Assembly (NCBI RefSeq): GCF_021390435.2
Contig: NZ_JAJVCN010000001.1
Coordinates: 3,224,001-3,288,000 of the forward strand
DNA length: 64,000 nucleotides
DNA from: Kibdelosporangium philippinense
Lineage (GTDB): Bacteria > Actinomycetota > Actinomycetes > Mycobacteriales > Pseudonocardiaceae
Reading direction: 5' to 3'
Shown here piece by piece: positions 33,814-42,309 of the stretch. Both the position numbers and the translations under genes were made by a program. A model generated the notes under the pieces. That model was given only the letters and a program-made list of their open reading frames with translations. It had not been told where the DNA came from and did not search any database. Each line of letters starts with the position of its first letter. The stretch's first letter is position 1.

Positions 33814-35909
33814 TCAGTACGAAGTGGCCATCGCGCGCCGCGGGATGGCCGCGCGCTGAGCGGCGGGCACCGATTCCAGGCCGAAACCGATCACCACCGA
33901 GTGCGCGGTCGAGATCGCGGCCTGCGTGCGCAGAACCGCGCCGGACTGGACCCACTGAGCGCTGCGCCAGCCGCCGAGACCAGACTCGAAGTCCATGCTG
34001 TCGACCGCGTTCCCGCCCACCACCAAGCTGGCGTTGTCCACGAACGCGCCACGACCGCCGAAGGCCGGGTCAGATATACAGGTGATCGACACTTCGACCT
34101 GTTTGCCCGCATAGGCCGACAGATCCACCGTCGTCTGCCGCCAGCCGTTGCTGCTGCCGTGGACGCGGTTCCACGTACCTGTGGTGCCGCGCGGCTGACA
34201 GGTACCACAGGACACGGTCAGGTAGTTCGCGAGCGCTGGGTACTGCCCGACCGCCTCGACGCAGCCTTCCGGCACGCCGGTGTCGCTGCCGTTCTGCGGC
34301 AGCGTCGTCCAGTCGTCCTGGCCAACCGTGTGTGCCTCGATGATCAGGTTGTCGTAGCCGGGTTCAGTATCATACGACAACGCGAACCGAAGTTCCGGCG
34401 TCTGATCGGCCCGCACTCCCGTCAGGTCAGCGGTCCTGGTCAAGCGTGCATAGCTGTTGTCCGCGTGCCGGGTCGCGGCGAATCCGTTGCCTGCGAAGGG
34501 CTCGAACGGGCCGCGTACCCCGTCGTACGTTCCCGCGAGGGCGCTGCGGAACTGCGGGTACTGCGCGGCAGGCAGGATGTCGCTGATTGAGGTGAATCCG
34601 GCGGCCGTGGCCTGCGACAACGAGGCCGTGGTCCCGGACAGGGCACCTGTTCCGGTGAATCCGGTCGGTCCGTGCGGCCAGCCCGCCCTGAACCACCCTG
34701 CCGCCTTCATTGAGGTAATCACGCACGGCCAACGTGGTCGCCACGTTCGCAGCCTGGAATCCAACCGCCCACACCACAGTCTTGAAGTGGCTCAACACGC
34801 CCAACGCGTCCGGGGCACCTTGGGTACGCACATCCCATACAGCCACATCGCCCGCGAGCGCGTCGACATACGTCTTCGGGTCGGCGCCGTCAGCCACAAC
34901 CAAAGTGTCACTGTCAGCGGGATTGGCGACGGTGCGGGTCACGTGCGGGCTCGTCACGGTCGTGCCATTGGCCACGCCCGAAAACCAGAACTCGACAGTA
35001 GAACCCGGCCGGGCGCCATCGATCCTGCCCCGGTACTCGTCGTAGTACTTGTTGTTATGCCCGCCGTAACCTTGCCGCCCGCCCACGCGGCAACGGCCAC
35101 GGAGCGCGGACTGCCCTGGTCGATCCGGTAGTGCAACTGCTTGGTGCCAAGGTTCTTGCGCCCGGTGACAGCGACGGTCTGCGCTCCCCCATCCGCGTAC
35201 GACGTGGTGAAAGCCCTTGGGGTCAGCGGCGTGGCGGTTCGACCAAGCACCGACACTGGCTCGTCCGGCCGCGGAGCCGACTGGGCCACCGACAGCGCGA
35301 ACGGCAGGTTCGTGGCGTACTCGGCCTGGATCAGTTTCTCGCTGTCCGGGAACGCGAAGCCGCTGGGGATGCCCTGCAGCAGCCATTCGTCGTTCGGATC
35401 CCTCTGCGAGGCCACCTGGCAGCTGGACATCTCGTCGGCCAGCATCAGCACACCGTGCACGTTGGCCGCATGCTGCATGGAATCGCCGTTGGATGTGGAG
35501 ATGTCGGACGTCACCTGCGGCCGGACACCAGGGATCGCGGGGTTGGCCGGGTCACCGGTCAGCACCTCGCGCAGCAGCCTGCGCGTCATCTCCGGGGTGA
35601 TCCACTCCCGGGCGTGTTGCGCGCCAAGGTACAAAGTGCCAGGCCGGGTGCCATCGGCACGGTCCGGGCGTTCTTCGTCACCTTGACAACGAGAATGTCC
35701 TTGCCCTGCACCGATTTCCCGATCGACTCCAGTTTGGCCAGAGTCGGATACTGGTCAGCGAGACTGCGCATTTCCTGCGCCAGTCCCGTACTTCCGCTGT
35801 ACGGCCGGAAAACGCCTTCCGCCCACGGGGTCGCGTTGGCCATCGGGGCGGCTAACACCCCTGTGCTCAGCGCAGCCGTCAACGCCATCGCCGCAGCGAT
35901 CTGTCTCAT
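33814..35909 (-). pseudogene. M14 zinc carboxypeptidase gene, decayed
   Basis: Fragments in three reading frames, collinear on the minus strand, belong to one secreted M14 carboxypeptidase. The signal peptide (MRQIAAAMALTAALSTGVLA) and propeptide run to about 35655. After a shift come YLGAQHAREWITPEMTRRLL and then AIPGVRPQV...NGDSMQHAANVHG. A second shift near 35080 leads to NKYYDEYRGRIDG and AVRDYLNEGG. A third near 34690 leads to a C-terminal domain (FEPFAGNGFAATRHADNSYA) to 33814. The zinc motif HxxE survives, but about 130 codons that should follow MTRRLL, including the third zinc-binding His, are missing. At about 2.1 kb it is clearly shorter than full homologues. Too many lesions to be sequencing error alone. 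Confidence 0.85.
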
Positions 35910-35959
35910 GTAGAAACCTCCGGAACCCGGAAACCCCGGGTGTTACGAAGAAGCGAGTG

Positions 35960-36826
35960 TCACGGCCGTTGTTCCCCTTTGCTGGCCGGACTGTTCGAGT
36001 TTAGAACGCCCGGTGCGATATGTCTGGGCGTCTTCTCACCAGGCGTATCGCTGAATTGGAGCAGACCGAGCGCGTGAGCCCGTTGGATCGCACTGAGCCG
36101 GTCGGAGGTACCAAGCTTGCGATAGAGGTTTTCCACGTGCTTGTGCACGGTTCGCGGGGAAATCCTTAACTGACGGGCGATCGACGGCGCCGTACGGGCC
36201 TGAGCGAGCAAGTGCAACACCGTTATCTCACGCGAAGTCAGGCGGAAATCCTCGGCGACCTCGGCGGCACGCGCGGGCGAGGCAATGCTTGTGTGCCAAT
36301 GGCGATACGTTCGCTGATGCCGGTCCAGGCTCATCAACAAAGCCTGAACTCGTTCCAACAGGGCAAGCTCTGCCGCCGAATAGGCGCCATCCGAACGACC
36401 GAGTGAGTAGCCGCGCATCGCGCCCAGCGGAATGGTCACGTGCTCACGGATGTCAAGTAACGCACGGGATATCGAGAAGATCTCGTGGTTACGCCACAAC
36501 GATCCGCCCAGCAGCGTGCGGGCGTCGAGCACCTCGTGCGTTCCGGTGTCGCGATAGTGCTGGAACAACGGATGGGACGCGGCCACCGTCATCATCGTGC
36601 GAAACGCACCGGGGTCACGGTCAAAGCTGATCGCCGACACGTCGGCTGATTCGACGCCAATGTCTATGTAGAACGCGACATTCGAGCGCAGGATCGAGGC
36701 AAGGGTCGTTGCGATCGTCGTCGATGGCGCAGACTCAGGATTGTCGAGGATGTCCACGGCGAGGTCCAGCACCCGCTGGTACCCCGTAAGCAAACTGTCG
36801 GGCACGGCCGGTAGATCGCCGGACAC
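35960..36826 (-). CDS. LuxR family transcriptional regulator
   Basis: About 288 residues from GTG 36826; upstream sequence in frame overlaps the neighbouring lectin gene and looks non-coding. The N-terminal 190 residues form an unassigned, possibly GAF-like helical domain. The C-terminal LuxR helix-turn-helix reads LTSREITVLHLLAQARTAPS, RQLRISPRTVHKHVENLYRK and LGTSDRLSAIQRAHALGLL. No receiver domain or phosphorylation site is visible, so it is not a standard response regulator. It is transcribed with, or shortly after, the lectin gene (59-bp gap). Its target is unknown. Confidence 0.82.
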   Translation of the reverse strand: MSGDLPAVPDSLLTGYQRVLDLAVDILDNPESAPSTTIATTLASILRSNVAFYIDIGVESADVSAISFDRDPGAFRTMMTVAASHPLFQHYRDTGTHEVLDARTLLGGSLWRNHEIFSISRALLDIREHVTIPLGAMRGYSLGRSDGAYSAAELALLERVQALLMSLDRHQRTYRHWHTSIASPARAAEVAEDFRLTSREITVLHLLAQARTAPSIARQLRISPRTVHKHVENLYRKLGTSDRLSAIQRAHALGLLQFSDTPGEKTPRHIAPGVLNSNSPASKGEQRP

Positions 36827-36885
36827 GCACCGCGCGTGATCAGCATTGCGGGCTGGCCGCCCGAAAGGACGGCCAGCCAGGCCGA

Positions 36886-37458
36886 TCAGAAGTTGGTGTT
36901 CCAGTACTGCTTGTGCCCGCCGACGCAGTCCGACTGCGCGAGGAACAACCCGTTGCCCGTGTTCCAGCCGGGGATCTCCAGGCACTTCTCGCTGTTGACG
37001 TTCACCAGCCATGACGAGTTGGTCGCGTTCGGGAACGGGTTACGCACCCGGTTCCACTGCTGCGCCCTGTCACCGGGGATGCAGTCCCAGACCACGGCCA
37101 GCGCACCCGACCGGGTGTCGCGGCCGTCGATCATCAGGCATTTCCCGCTGCGCTCACTGATCAGCTGGAAGAACCCGTTGGGCTGCTGCACCGGCAGCCA
37201 CCGCTGGTTGGACACGCTCTTGCAGTCCCATTGCTGCACATGCGCGCCGTTGACCTGACGGTCCTGGTCCTTCTCGTCAACGCACTTCGTACTGAACTTG
37301 TTCTGGATCTGGCCCCACGTCGCCGCCTGTGCCGGTGCGACGAGCACCGCGAGCGCCGTCATGGCCAGTACGGCCACGTAACCCAACCGCCGCAATCGAA
37401 TCAGCCTTTCTCTTCTGCCGGATCTTGCGTAGAGAAGGCTCGTCGAACGGCCGACCAT
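36886..37458 (-). CDS. Secreted ricin-type beta-trefoil lectin
   Basis: About 190 residues. The signal peptide (YVAVLAMTALAVLVAPAQA) is followed by three beta-trefoil repeats with QxW-type ends: HVQQWDCKSVSNQRWLPV, ALAVVWDCIPGDRAQQWNRV and LFLAQSDCVGGHKQYWNTNF. Cysteines are paired within repeats. It probably binds extracellular polysaccharide. The start is uncertain. ATG 37458 gives a long basic leader; TTG 37395 has AGAAAGG at good spacing and would give a normal-length signal peptide. No catalytic domain is attached. Confidence 0.85.
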   Translation of the reverse strand: MVGRSTSLLYARSGRRERLIRLRRLGYVAVLAMTALAVLVAPAQAATWGQIQNKFSTKCVDEKDQDRQVNGAHVQQWDCKSVSNQRWLPVQQPNGFFQLISERSGKCLMIDGRDTRSGALAVVWDCIPGDRAQQWNRVRNPFPNATNSSWLVNVNSEKCLEIPGWNTGNGLFLAQSDCVGGHKQYWNTNF

Positions 37459-37541
37459 GATCCATACGCACAACTGCGTAGATCCACCGATGAGTTTCGC
37501 CGCGGCCTGGAGTCCATCCAGCGACCGAAAGAAGGAGACCG

Positions 37542-38159
37542 ATGGACACCCTGGCCGCGATCCACGCCGAACGCCGTTCCCTTGCCGATTTCCTCGACAC
37601 CCTCAAGCCCGAGGACTGGCACGTCCAGTCGCTCTGTACGGCATGGACCATCCACGAGGTACTCGCCCACATCACGCTGTCCACGCGCCAGTCGCTGCCG
37701 AAAACGCTGCTCAGGGTGGCCAAGGCGAAAGGCAACTATCCCAAGGCCGAAGCCGACTGGGCCAAGGAACGCGCCCGCGACCTCACGCCTGAGCAGCTCA
37801 TCGCCCAGCTGCGCGAAGACGCCACCAGCGACAAGAAATTCGCCCTCGGCGGCCGAGTCGACGCTCTGGTCGACCTGCTCGTGCACGCCCAGGACATCGC
37901 CCGCCCGCTGGACCGTGACCGGCACATGTCCATCGAATACGTCGTTACCGCCCTCGATCACGTCTGGCCGAGCAGCTTCTACGGCGGCAAGAAGCGGTTC
38001 GCCGGGATGCGGCTGATCGCCACCGACGCGGACTGGCAGGGCGGCGACGGGCCGCAGGAGCTGCACGCAGCAGCATCCGAACTACTGATGCTCGCGACTG
38101 GGCGAGTGGCTAGGGTCAGTGGGCCTGGTGCGGAGGAAGCGACAGCGAGGGTTGTATGA
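37542..38159 (+). CDS. DinB-like / maleylpyruvate isomerase family protein
   Basis: 205 residues with the four-helix MDMPI-N (DinB superfamily) pattern: LADFLDTLKPEDWHVQSLC, AWTIHEVLAHITLS and DLLVHAQDIARPL. Its histidines at helix ends (EVLAHI, LVHAQD) would bind a metal. In actinobacteria such proteins are usually mycothiol-dependent transferases. ATG 37542 has GAAGGAG upstream. It overlaps the methyltransferase gene by 4 bp. Confidence 0.88.
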   Translation: MDTLAAIHAERRSLADFLDTLKPEDWHVQSLCTAWTIHEVLAHITLSTRQSLPKTLLRVAKAKGNYPKAEADWAKERARDLTPEQLIAQLREDATSDKKFALGGRVDALVDLLVHAQDIARPLDRDRHMSIEYVVTALDHVWPSSFYGGKKRFAGMRLIATDADWQGGDGPQELHAAASELLMLATGRVARVSGPGAEEATARVV

Positions 38160-38866
38160 CTGATCCGTGGTCCGAGGTCGCCGAGACCTGGGCGCAGCTG
38201 TGGGGTGGGTTCGCCGGACCCGCCCAGCGCGAGATCGCTGAGGTGACCGGCATCGGGCCCGGTGTGCGGGTGCTGGACATCGGCTGTGGCAGCGGTGAGT
38301 TCCTGGCGTACGTGCATGAACTGTGTGGCGAGGCGGTGGGGATCGACTCTTCGCCGGGAATGGTGGCCTTGGCCAAGCAGCGGGCGCCGCACGCCGAGGT
38401 CAGGCTCGGTGACCTCGACCGGCCGCTGCCATGGCCGGACGACGACTTCGACGTGGTGACGGCCTTCAACGTGCTGGAGTTCGCGGCCGATCCGGTCAAG
38501 AGCGTCGACGAGTTCGCCTTCATGGGCACCCAGGTCGCGCTCGTCGGATGGGCCGAACGTGCCCGCAACGACTTCAACGCGATCGACGAGGTGTTGGCCG
38601 ACGAGCCCTCAGCGGATGGCGAGTTCCGTAAACCCGGTGGCTTCGAGGCCGTGCTGCGCGAGGTCAACCTGAAGGTCAGCACGAGCGGTCTTGTCGAGGT
38701 CGTGTGGGAAGTGCCCGATGAGGAGACGCTTCTGCGCGGCATCCTGCTCGGCGAGAACCCGCAAGACGCGCCGACGGTCGTGCAGGCCGCGAAGCCCTTC
38801 AAGACCGCCGACGGCGGATACCGCCTGGTCAACCACTTCCGTTATGCCATCGGAACGCGGCCTTAG
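38156..38866 (+). CDS. Class I SAM-dependent methyltransferase
   Basis: 236 residues with a Rossmann-fold methyltransferase domain (Methyltransf_11/25). Motif I is VRVLDIGCGSGEFLAYV, the acidic end of strand 2 is AVGIDSS, and motif II/III is FDVVTAFNVLEFA. Soluble. It is coupled to the DinB-like gene by ATGA, so the two may act on the same compound. The substrate is unknown. The stop overlaps the convergent GGDEF/EAL gene by 4 bp. Confidence 0.92.
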   Translation: MTDPWSEVAETWAQLWGGFAGPAQREIAEVTGIGPGVRVLDIGCGSGEFLAYVHELCGEAVGIDSSPGMVALAKQRAPHAEVRLGDLDRPLPWPDDDFDVVTAFNVLEFAADPVKSVDEFAFMGTQVALVGWAERARNDFNAIDEVLADEPSADGEFRKPGGFEAVLREVNLKVSTSGLVEVVWEVPDEETLLRGILLGENPQDAPTVVQAAKPFKTADGGYRLVNHFRYAIGTRP

Positions 38867-40557
38867 GCGTTCTCCACGCGGGCCCGGTTCTGCTCGGCGG
38901 CTTCCTCCATCGACTGCGGCCGCTGCGGCCAGCCGACGTTCGGCCGGGCCAGCAAGTCGTTCAACGGTTCCGGCCGGCCGAGGTGGAAGCCCTGGGCGAC
39001 CCTGACTCCCAGCCGGGACAACGCCTGCACCTGCGTCGGCCGCTCAACCCATTCCGCCACAACCGAAAGCCCGAGACCGCGGGCGATATCCACGATGCCG
39101 CTGACCAAAACGGTGTCGCGGCTGCCGTAGTCGATGCCGTGCACGAACTCGCCGTCGATCTTCAGCCCGGTGATCGGCAACTGCTTCAGATGCACGAACG
39201 AGCCGAATCCGGAGCCGAAGTCGTCCAACGTGATCCGGCAACCGCTGGCCCGCAGCTGCTGCGCCAGGCTGCGCGCGGCATCCAAATTGGTCACCGCCGC
39301 GGTCTCGGTGATCTCGAAACCCAGCCGTCCCGGCGCCACACCGGCGGCCGCGATCCGGTCGAGCACGAAGTCGCCGAAGTCCTCGTCTTCCAACGTGCGG
39401 CCGGAGACGTTCACGTTGAACCGCAGACCCGGGTACGGGTGCTCGACCAGCGCGTCGATCGCCGTGCCCGCCACCCACCGGTCGATATCCAGGACCAGGT
39501 CGCTGCGCTCGGCGGCGGGCAGGAACTCTCCGGGGCCCAGGCGCGGGTGCTTGTTGTCCTCAAGACGCAGCAGAAGCTCGTGGCCGACCACGCGTCCGCT
39601 CGCGAGCTTGACCATCGGCATGGCGTGCAGCGCGAAACCGCCGTCCTGCAACGCTCCTCGCAGACGGTCCAGTACCGACACTCGCAACGCGGTGTCCTGG
39701 TAGTGGCCCTGCTCGTAGACCGTGACCCTGTTACGGCCCGCGGCCTTCGAGGCGTACAGCGCCAGGTCCGCGTTGGCTAGGATCGCCTGCCAGCTCTCCC
39801 CCGAGTCGAACCGTGCCACGCCCGCGCTGATCGTCGTACGAGCCGCGCCAGAGCCACCGCTGAGCGGAATCGCGGCCACGGCCGTGCGCAACCGGTCGGC
39901 CACCGCGACTGCTTCCCGCTCGTCCGCCCCAGGCAGGACGACCGCGAACTCGTCGCCGCCGAGGCGTCCGACGATCTGCCCGTCGGTCAGCCGGTCGCGC
40001 AGCAGGTTGGCCAGCGTGCACATCACCCGGTCACCGGCAGGGTGGCCGCGCAGGTCGTTGATGTCTTTGAAGTTGTCGAGGTCAAGCAGGAGCAACGCGC
40101 CCCGCACGCCCAGCGCGAGCTGGCGCTCCAGCTCCCTGGTCAGCGCGCGGCGGTTGGGCAGGCCCGTGAGCGGGTCTTCCTCCACCATCCGCAGCAGGTC
40201 CTCGTGCCGGTGCCCGAGCTTGGCGGCCCGCAGCTCCTGGTCACGCCAGCGCGTCACGTCCACCGCGCGGAACAGCAGGTCGTTCTCGGCCATCGGGGCG
40301 CAGAAGATCTCCAGCCACCGGTGGTCGAGCTCGTCATGGGACCGCCACGAGACCACGACAGCCTCGTCGGTCGGCGACTCAGGCGCGCCCGCCAGCAGGG
40401 CAGGCAGGGACCGGCCCACACTCTGTTCGGCGCTCAGGCCGAGCAGCTCGGCCATCCGGGGGTTGGCCCACTTCACCCGGCACCGCTGGTCGGTGACGGC
40501 AAACGCGATATCGCTGGCCGCCAGCACCTCGCCCAATGAGGCGCTGTCGTCGCTCAC
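38863..40557 (-). CDS. PAS-GGDEF-EAL cyclic-di-GMP regulator
   Basis: About 564 residues. A PAS domain (AFAVTDQRCRVKWANPRMAE, about 15-110) is followed by a diguanylate cyclase domain with intact RLGGDEFAVV (near 210) and an EAL phosphodiesterase domain. In the EAL domain the signature reads GHELLLRL, and the other catalytic residues are kept: NVNVSGRTL, FEITETA, LDDFGSGFGSF, LKIDGEF and VVAEWVE. Both activities are therefore possible. It is cytosolic with no membrane segment. I prefer GTG 40557 over GTG 40563 because the longer form would begin with a rare TTA codon and the shorter one has GAGG at proper spacing. Confidence 0.92.
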   Translation of the reverse strand: MSDDSASLGEVLAASDIAFAVTDQRCRVKWANPRMAELLGLSAEQSVGRSLPALLAGAPESPTDEAVVVSWRSHDELDHRWLEIFCAPMAENDLLFRAVDVTRWRDQELRAAKLGHRHEDLLRMVEEDPLTGLPNRRALTRELERQLALGVRGALLLLDLDNFKDINDLRGHPAGDRVMCTLANLLRDRLTDGQIVGRLGGDEFAVVLPGADEREAVAVADRLRTAVAAIPLSGGSGAARTTISAGVARFDSGESWQAILANADLALYASKAAGRNRVTVYEQGHYQDTALRVSVLDRLRGALQDGGFALHAMPMVKLASGRVVGHELLLRLEDNKHPRLGPGEFLPAAERSDLVLDIDRWVAGTAIDALVEHPYPGLRFNVNVSGRTLEDEDFGDFVLDRIAAAGVAPGRLGFEITETAAVTNLDAARSLAQQLRASGCRITLDDFGSGFGSFVHLKQLPITGLKIDGEFVHGIDYGSRDTVLVSGIVDIARGLGLSVVAEWVERPTQVQALSRLGVRVAQGFHLGRPEPLNDLLARPNVGWPQRPQSMEEAAEQNRARVENA

Positions 40558-40636
40558 TAACACCCTCGCAGGATCTCTGGCACAGCAGGTTATCGGTCTT
40601 TCTCATGCGCGCACGAAGCGTAGCCGACCGGCTTCG

Positions 40637-41008
40637 TCAGCGCAGACGCTCCAGCGCATCCGCTGAACGCAGGATCTGTGCCGCCAGACGGCCCAGCTCC
40701 GCCGCGTCCGCCCCATCCTGCGCCGCAGTCACCACATCCTCTGCCGCACACCGCAATTGAAACAACCTGTCCTGCAGATCCGCCAGTTCCGCGGTGGACA
40801 ACACGACCGCGTCGTCCGGCAACCCGCTGCGCTGAAGGGCGGACCGGCGTTCATAGGCACGTTGCCGGCATGGTTGCGCACAATAGCGCCTCGGCCTGCC
40901 AACCCTGTCCTCGTCGGGCAACCTGCGGCCGCACCAGCCGCAGTGCTTCGGCTCGGCGCGCAGCGGATCCCGCTGCAGCCCGGATTCCGTCCCGGAAACC
41001 ACCGTCAT
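40637..41008 (-). CDS. Small zinc-ribbon protein
   Basis: 123 residues from ATG 41008. A treble-clef-like zinc finger (CGWCGRRLPDEDRVGRPRRY then CAQPCRQRAYE, about residues 23-57) is followed by an acidic helical region. This type is common and uncharacterised in actinobacteria and may bind nucleic acid. It is divergent from the phosphodiesterase gene, 67 bp apart. Confidence 0.75.
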   Translation of the reverse strand: MTVVSGTESGLQRDPLRAEPKHCGWCGRRLPDEDRVGRPRRYCAQPCRQRAYERRSALQRSGLPDDAVVLSTAELADLQDRLFQLRCAAEDVVTAAQDGADAAELGRLAAQILRSADALERLR

Positions 41009-41075
41009 GACAATTGACCGTATCTGGACATCGCGTCGCCACCCATCCGCCACGCCGCCGGTGCACACTCGTATT

Positions 41076-41864
41076 GTGCGCGAACACGACTATCTGGCCG
41101 GACCCTACCCTCGGGCATTCGCCCACCGTGGGTGGCACCTCGGCGATCTCAAAGACATGGAGAACTCCCTCAGCGCCTTCAAGCGCGCGGTCCAAGAGGG
41201 CTACAGCTATCTGGAAACCGACGTGCACGCCACATCGGACGGAGTGGTCGTCGTGCACCACGACGACGCGCTCGACCGAACGACCGACAGCAAGGGGATA
41301 GTCGGACGTCTGCCGTGGCGAAGCGTTCGGACGGCCAAGATCGGCGGCAAGGAACCGGTCTGCCGCCTGGAAGACCTCCTCGAAGAGCTGCCGGACGCGT
41401 TGATCAACATCGACGTGAAATCAGACGCGGCAGTCGAGCCCGTGGTCCGCACACTGCGCCGAACCGGCGCGCTCAACCGAGTCTGCCTAGCGTCCTTCTC
41501 CGACTCACGGCTCCAGCGGCTGCGCACCCGCATGGGTCCGCGTCTGATGACCTCAATGGGCCCCCGATCAGTCGCAGCCCTGTGGGCCGCTGGCCGGGTA
41601 TGGGCGCCCCGGGCCTGGCGGGCGATCCGTGGCCGGATGGCTCAGGTCCCGGTGACCCAGGGCAAGCTCACGGTGGTGGACCGGCGTCTGGTGACCGCGG
41701 CGCATCGGCGTGGCATGGAGGTGCACGTCTGGACGATCGATGACGCGCCCCAAATGCACCGCCTGCTGGACCTTGGCGTGGACGGCCTGGTGACCGACCA
41801 GCCCTCGATCCTCCGGGACGTGCTGCGGGCGCGTGGGATGTGGCCAGCCGCCCAACCCGCCTAA
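41076..41864 (+). CDS. Glycerophosphodiester phosphodiesterase
   Basis: 262 residues from GTG 41076. It has GDPD family motifs in a TIM barrel: AFAHRGWHLGDL, MENSLSAFKRAVQEGYSYLETDVHATSDGVVVVHHDD (catalytic His in HRG, metal Glu and Asp in ETDVH, second His in VHHDD), and GMEVHVWTIDD at the end. It would release glycerol-3-phosphate from lipid head groups. Without a signal peptide it acts in the cytosol. An earlier in-frame ATG (41007) adds residues with no family match. Confidence 0.91.
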   Translation: MREHDYLAGPYPRAFAHRGWHLGDLKDMENSLSAFKRAVQEGYSYLETDVHATSDGVVVVHHDDALDRTTDSKGIVGRLPWRSVRTAKIGGKEPVCRLEDLLEELPDALINIDVKSDAAVEPVVRTLRRTGALNRVCLASFSDSRLQRLRTRMGPRLMTSMGPRSVAALWAAGRVWAPRAWRAIRGRMAQVPVTQGKLTVVDRRLVTAAHRRGMEVHVWTIDDAPQMHRLLDLGVDGLVTDQPSILRDVLRARGMWPAAQPA

Positions 41865-41889
41865 CCCACACCCACCGCTCCCCCAACGC

Positions 41890-41965
41890 CGTGTCCACCA
41901 TTCCGGCACATCGTGTCCACCGTTGCGGCACATGGTTTCGCACGGTGCCGCACATCGTGTCGGCC
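41890..41965 (+). repeat. 22-bp tandem repeat, about 3.4 copies
   Basis: Units at 41890, 41912 and 41934, plus a partial one at 41956. The first two read CGTGTCCACC-N-TTSCGGCACAT and differ at only two positions. The third is more diverged but keeps the CGCACAT-like end and length. It lies in the gap after the phosphodiesterase gene. Confidence 0.75.
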
Positions 41966-42004
41966 TTTCGCGCGCCATAGCGGGGCGGCAGCGAGCGCCG
42001 GGGT

Positions 42005-42057
42005 GAGGGCCGAGTTGGCTGCGTTGAACGCCGCCAGGGTGACCTTCACGGCATCAC
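42005..42057 (+). repeat. 53-bp dispersed repeat, copy 2
   Basis: Ungapped partner of 4566-4618 with 5 differences. On the minus strand it reads KVTLAAFNAANSAL. Confidence 0.7.
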
Positions 42058-42309
42058 ATCCCGTCACAGGTGAGGCTTCGCGCACCGGAGTTTGGCTTTC
42101 GCCTGAAATCGGCTATTCGACTCGCGGTTCCGATCAGCGAATGGCAATAACGAGCCGTTTTCACGCGGTCACTGCCCGTAAAACACGCCGTTGCCAATGG
42201 CCCTGCCAGTCACTCTGTCGTGAACATTCGATACCGCATCGATGAGCCGGTCACAGTGCGTCGAAATCGACCAGTACAGTCCGCGTACCAGCCGACTGGG
42301 AGGACCCGA

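Larger units (their letters stand above)
41865..42309. other. Repeat-bearing intergenic region
   Basis: 445 bp with no supported gene. It contains a 22-bp tandem repeat (41890-41965), then, 39 bp further, the second copy of the 53-bp dispersed repeat (42005-42057). The remaining stretch before the MFS gene carries its promoter, without clear consensus boxes. Confidence 0.6.

Noticed and set aside
38863..40557. Product-inhibition I-site in the GGDEF domain
   Set aside because: RLTD is present upstream of GGDEF, but at 7 rather than the usual 5 residues' distance, so a functional I-site is unlikely.
41890..41965. CRISPR array
   Set aside because: The 22-bp units are directly adjacent without spacers and diverge along the array, so this is a simple tandem repeat. 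No cas genes are present.
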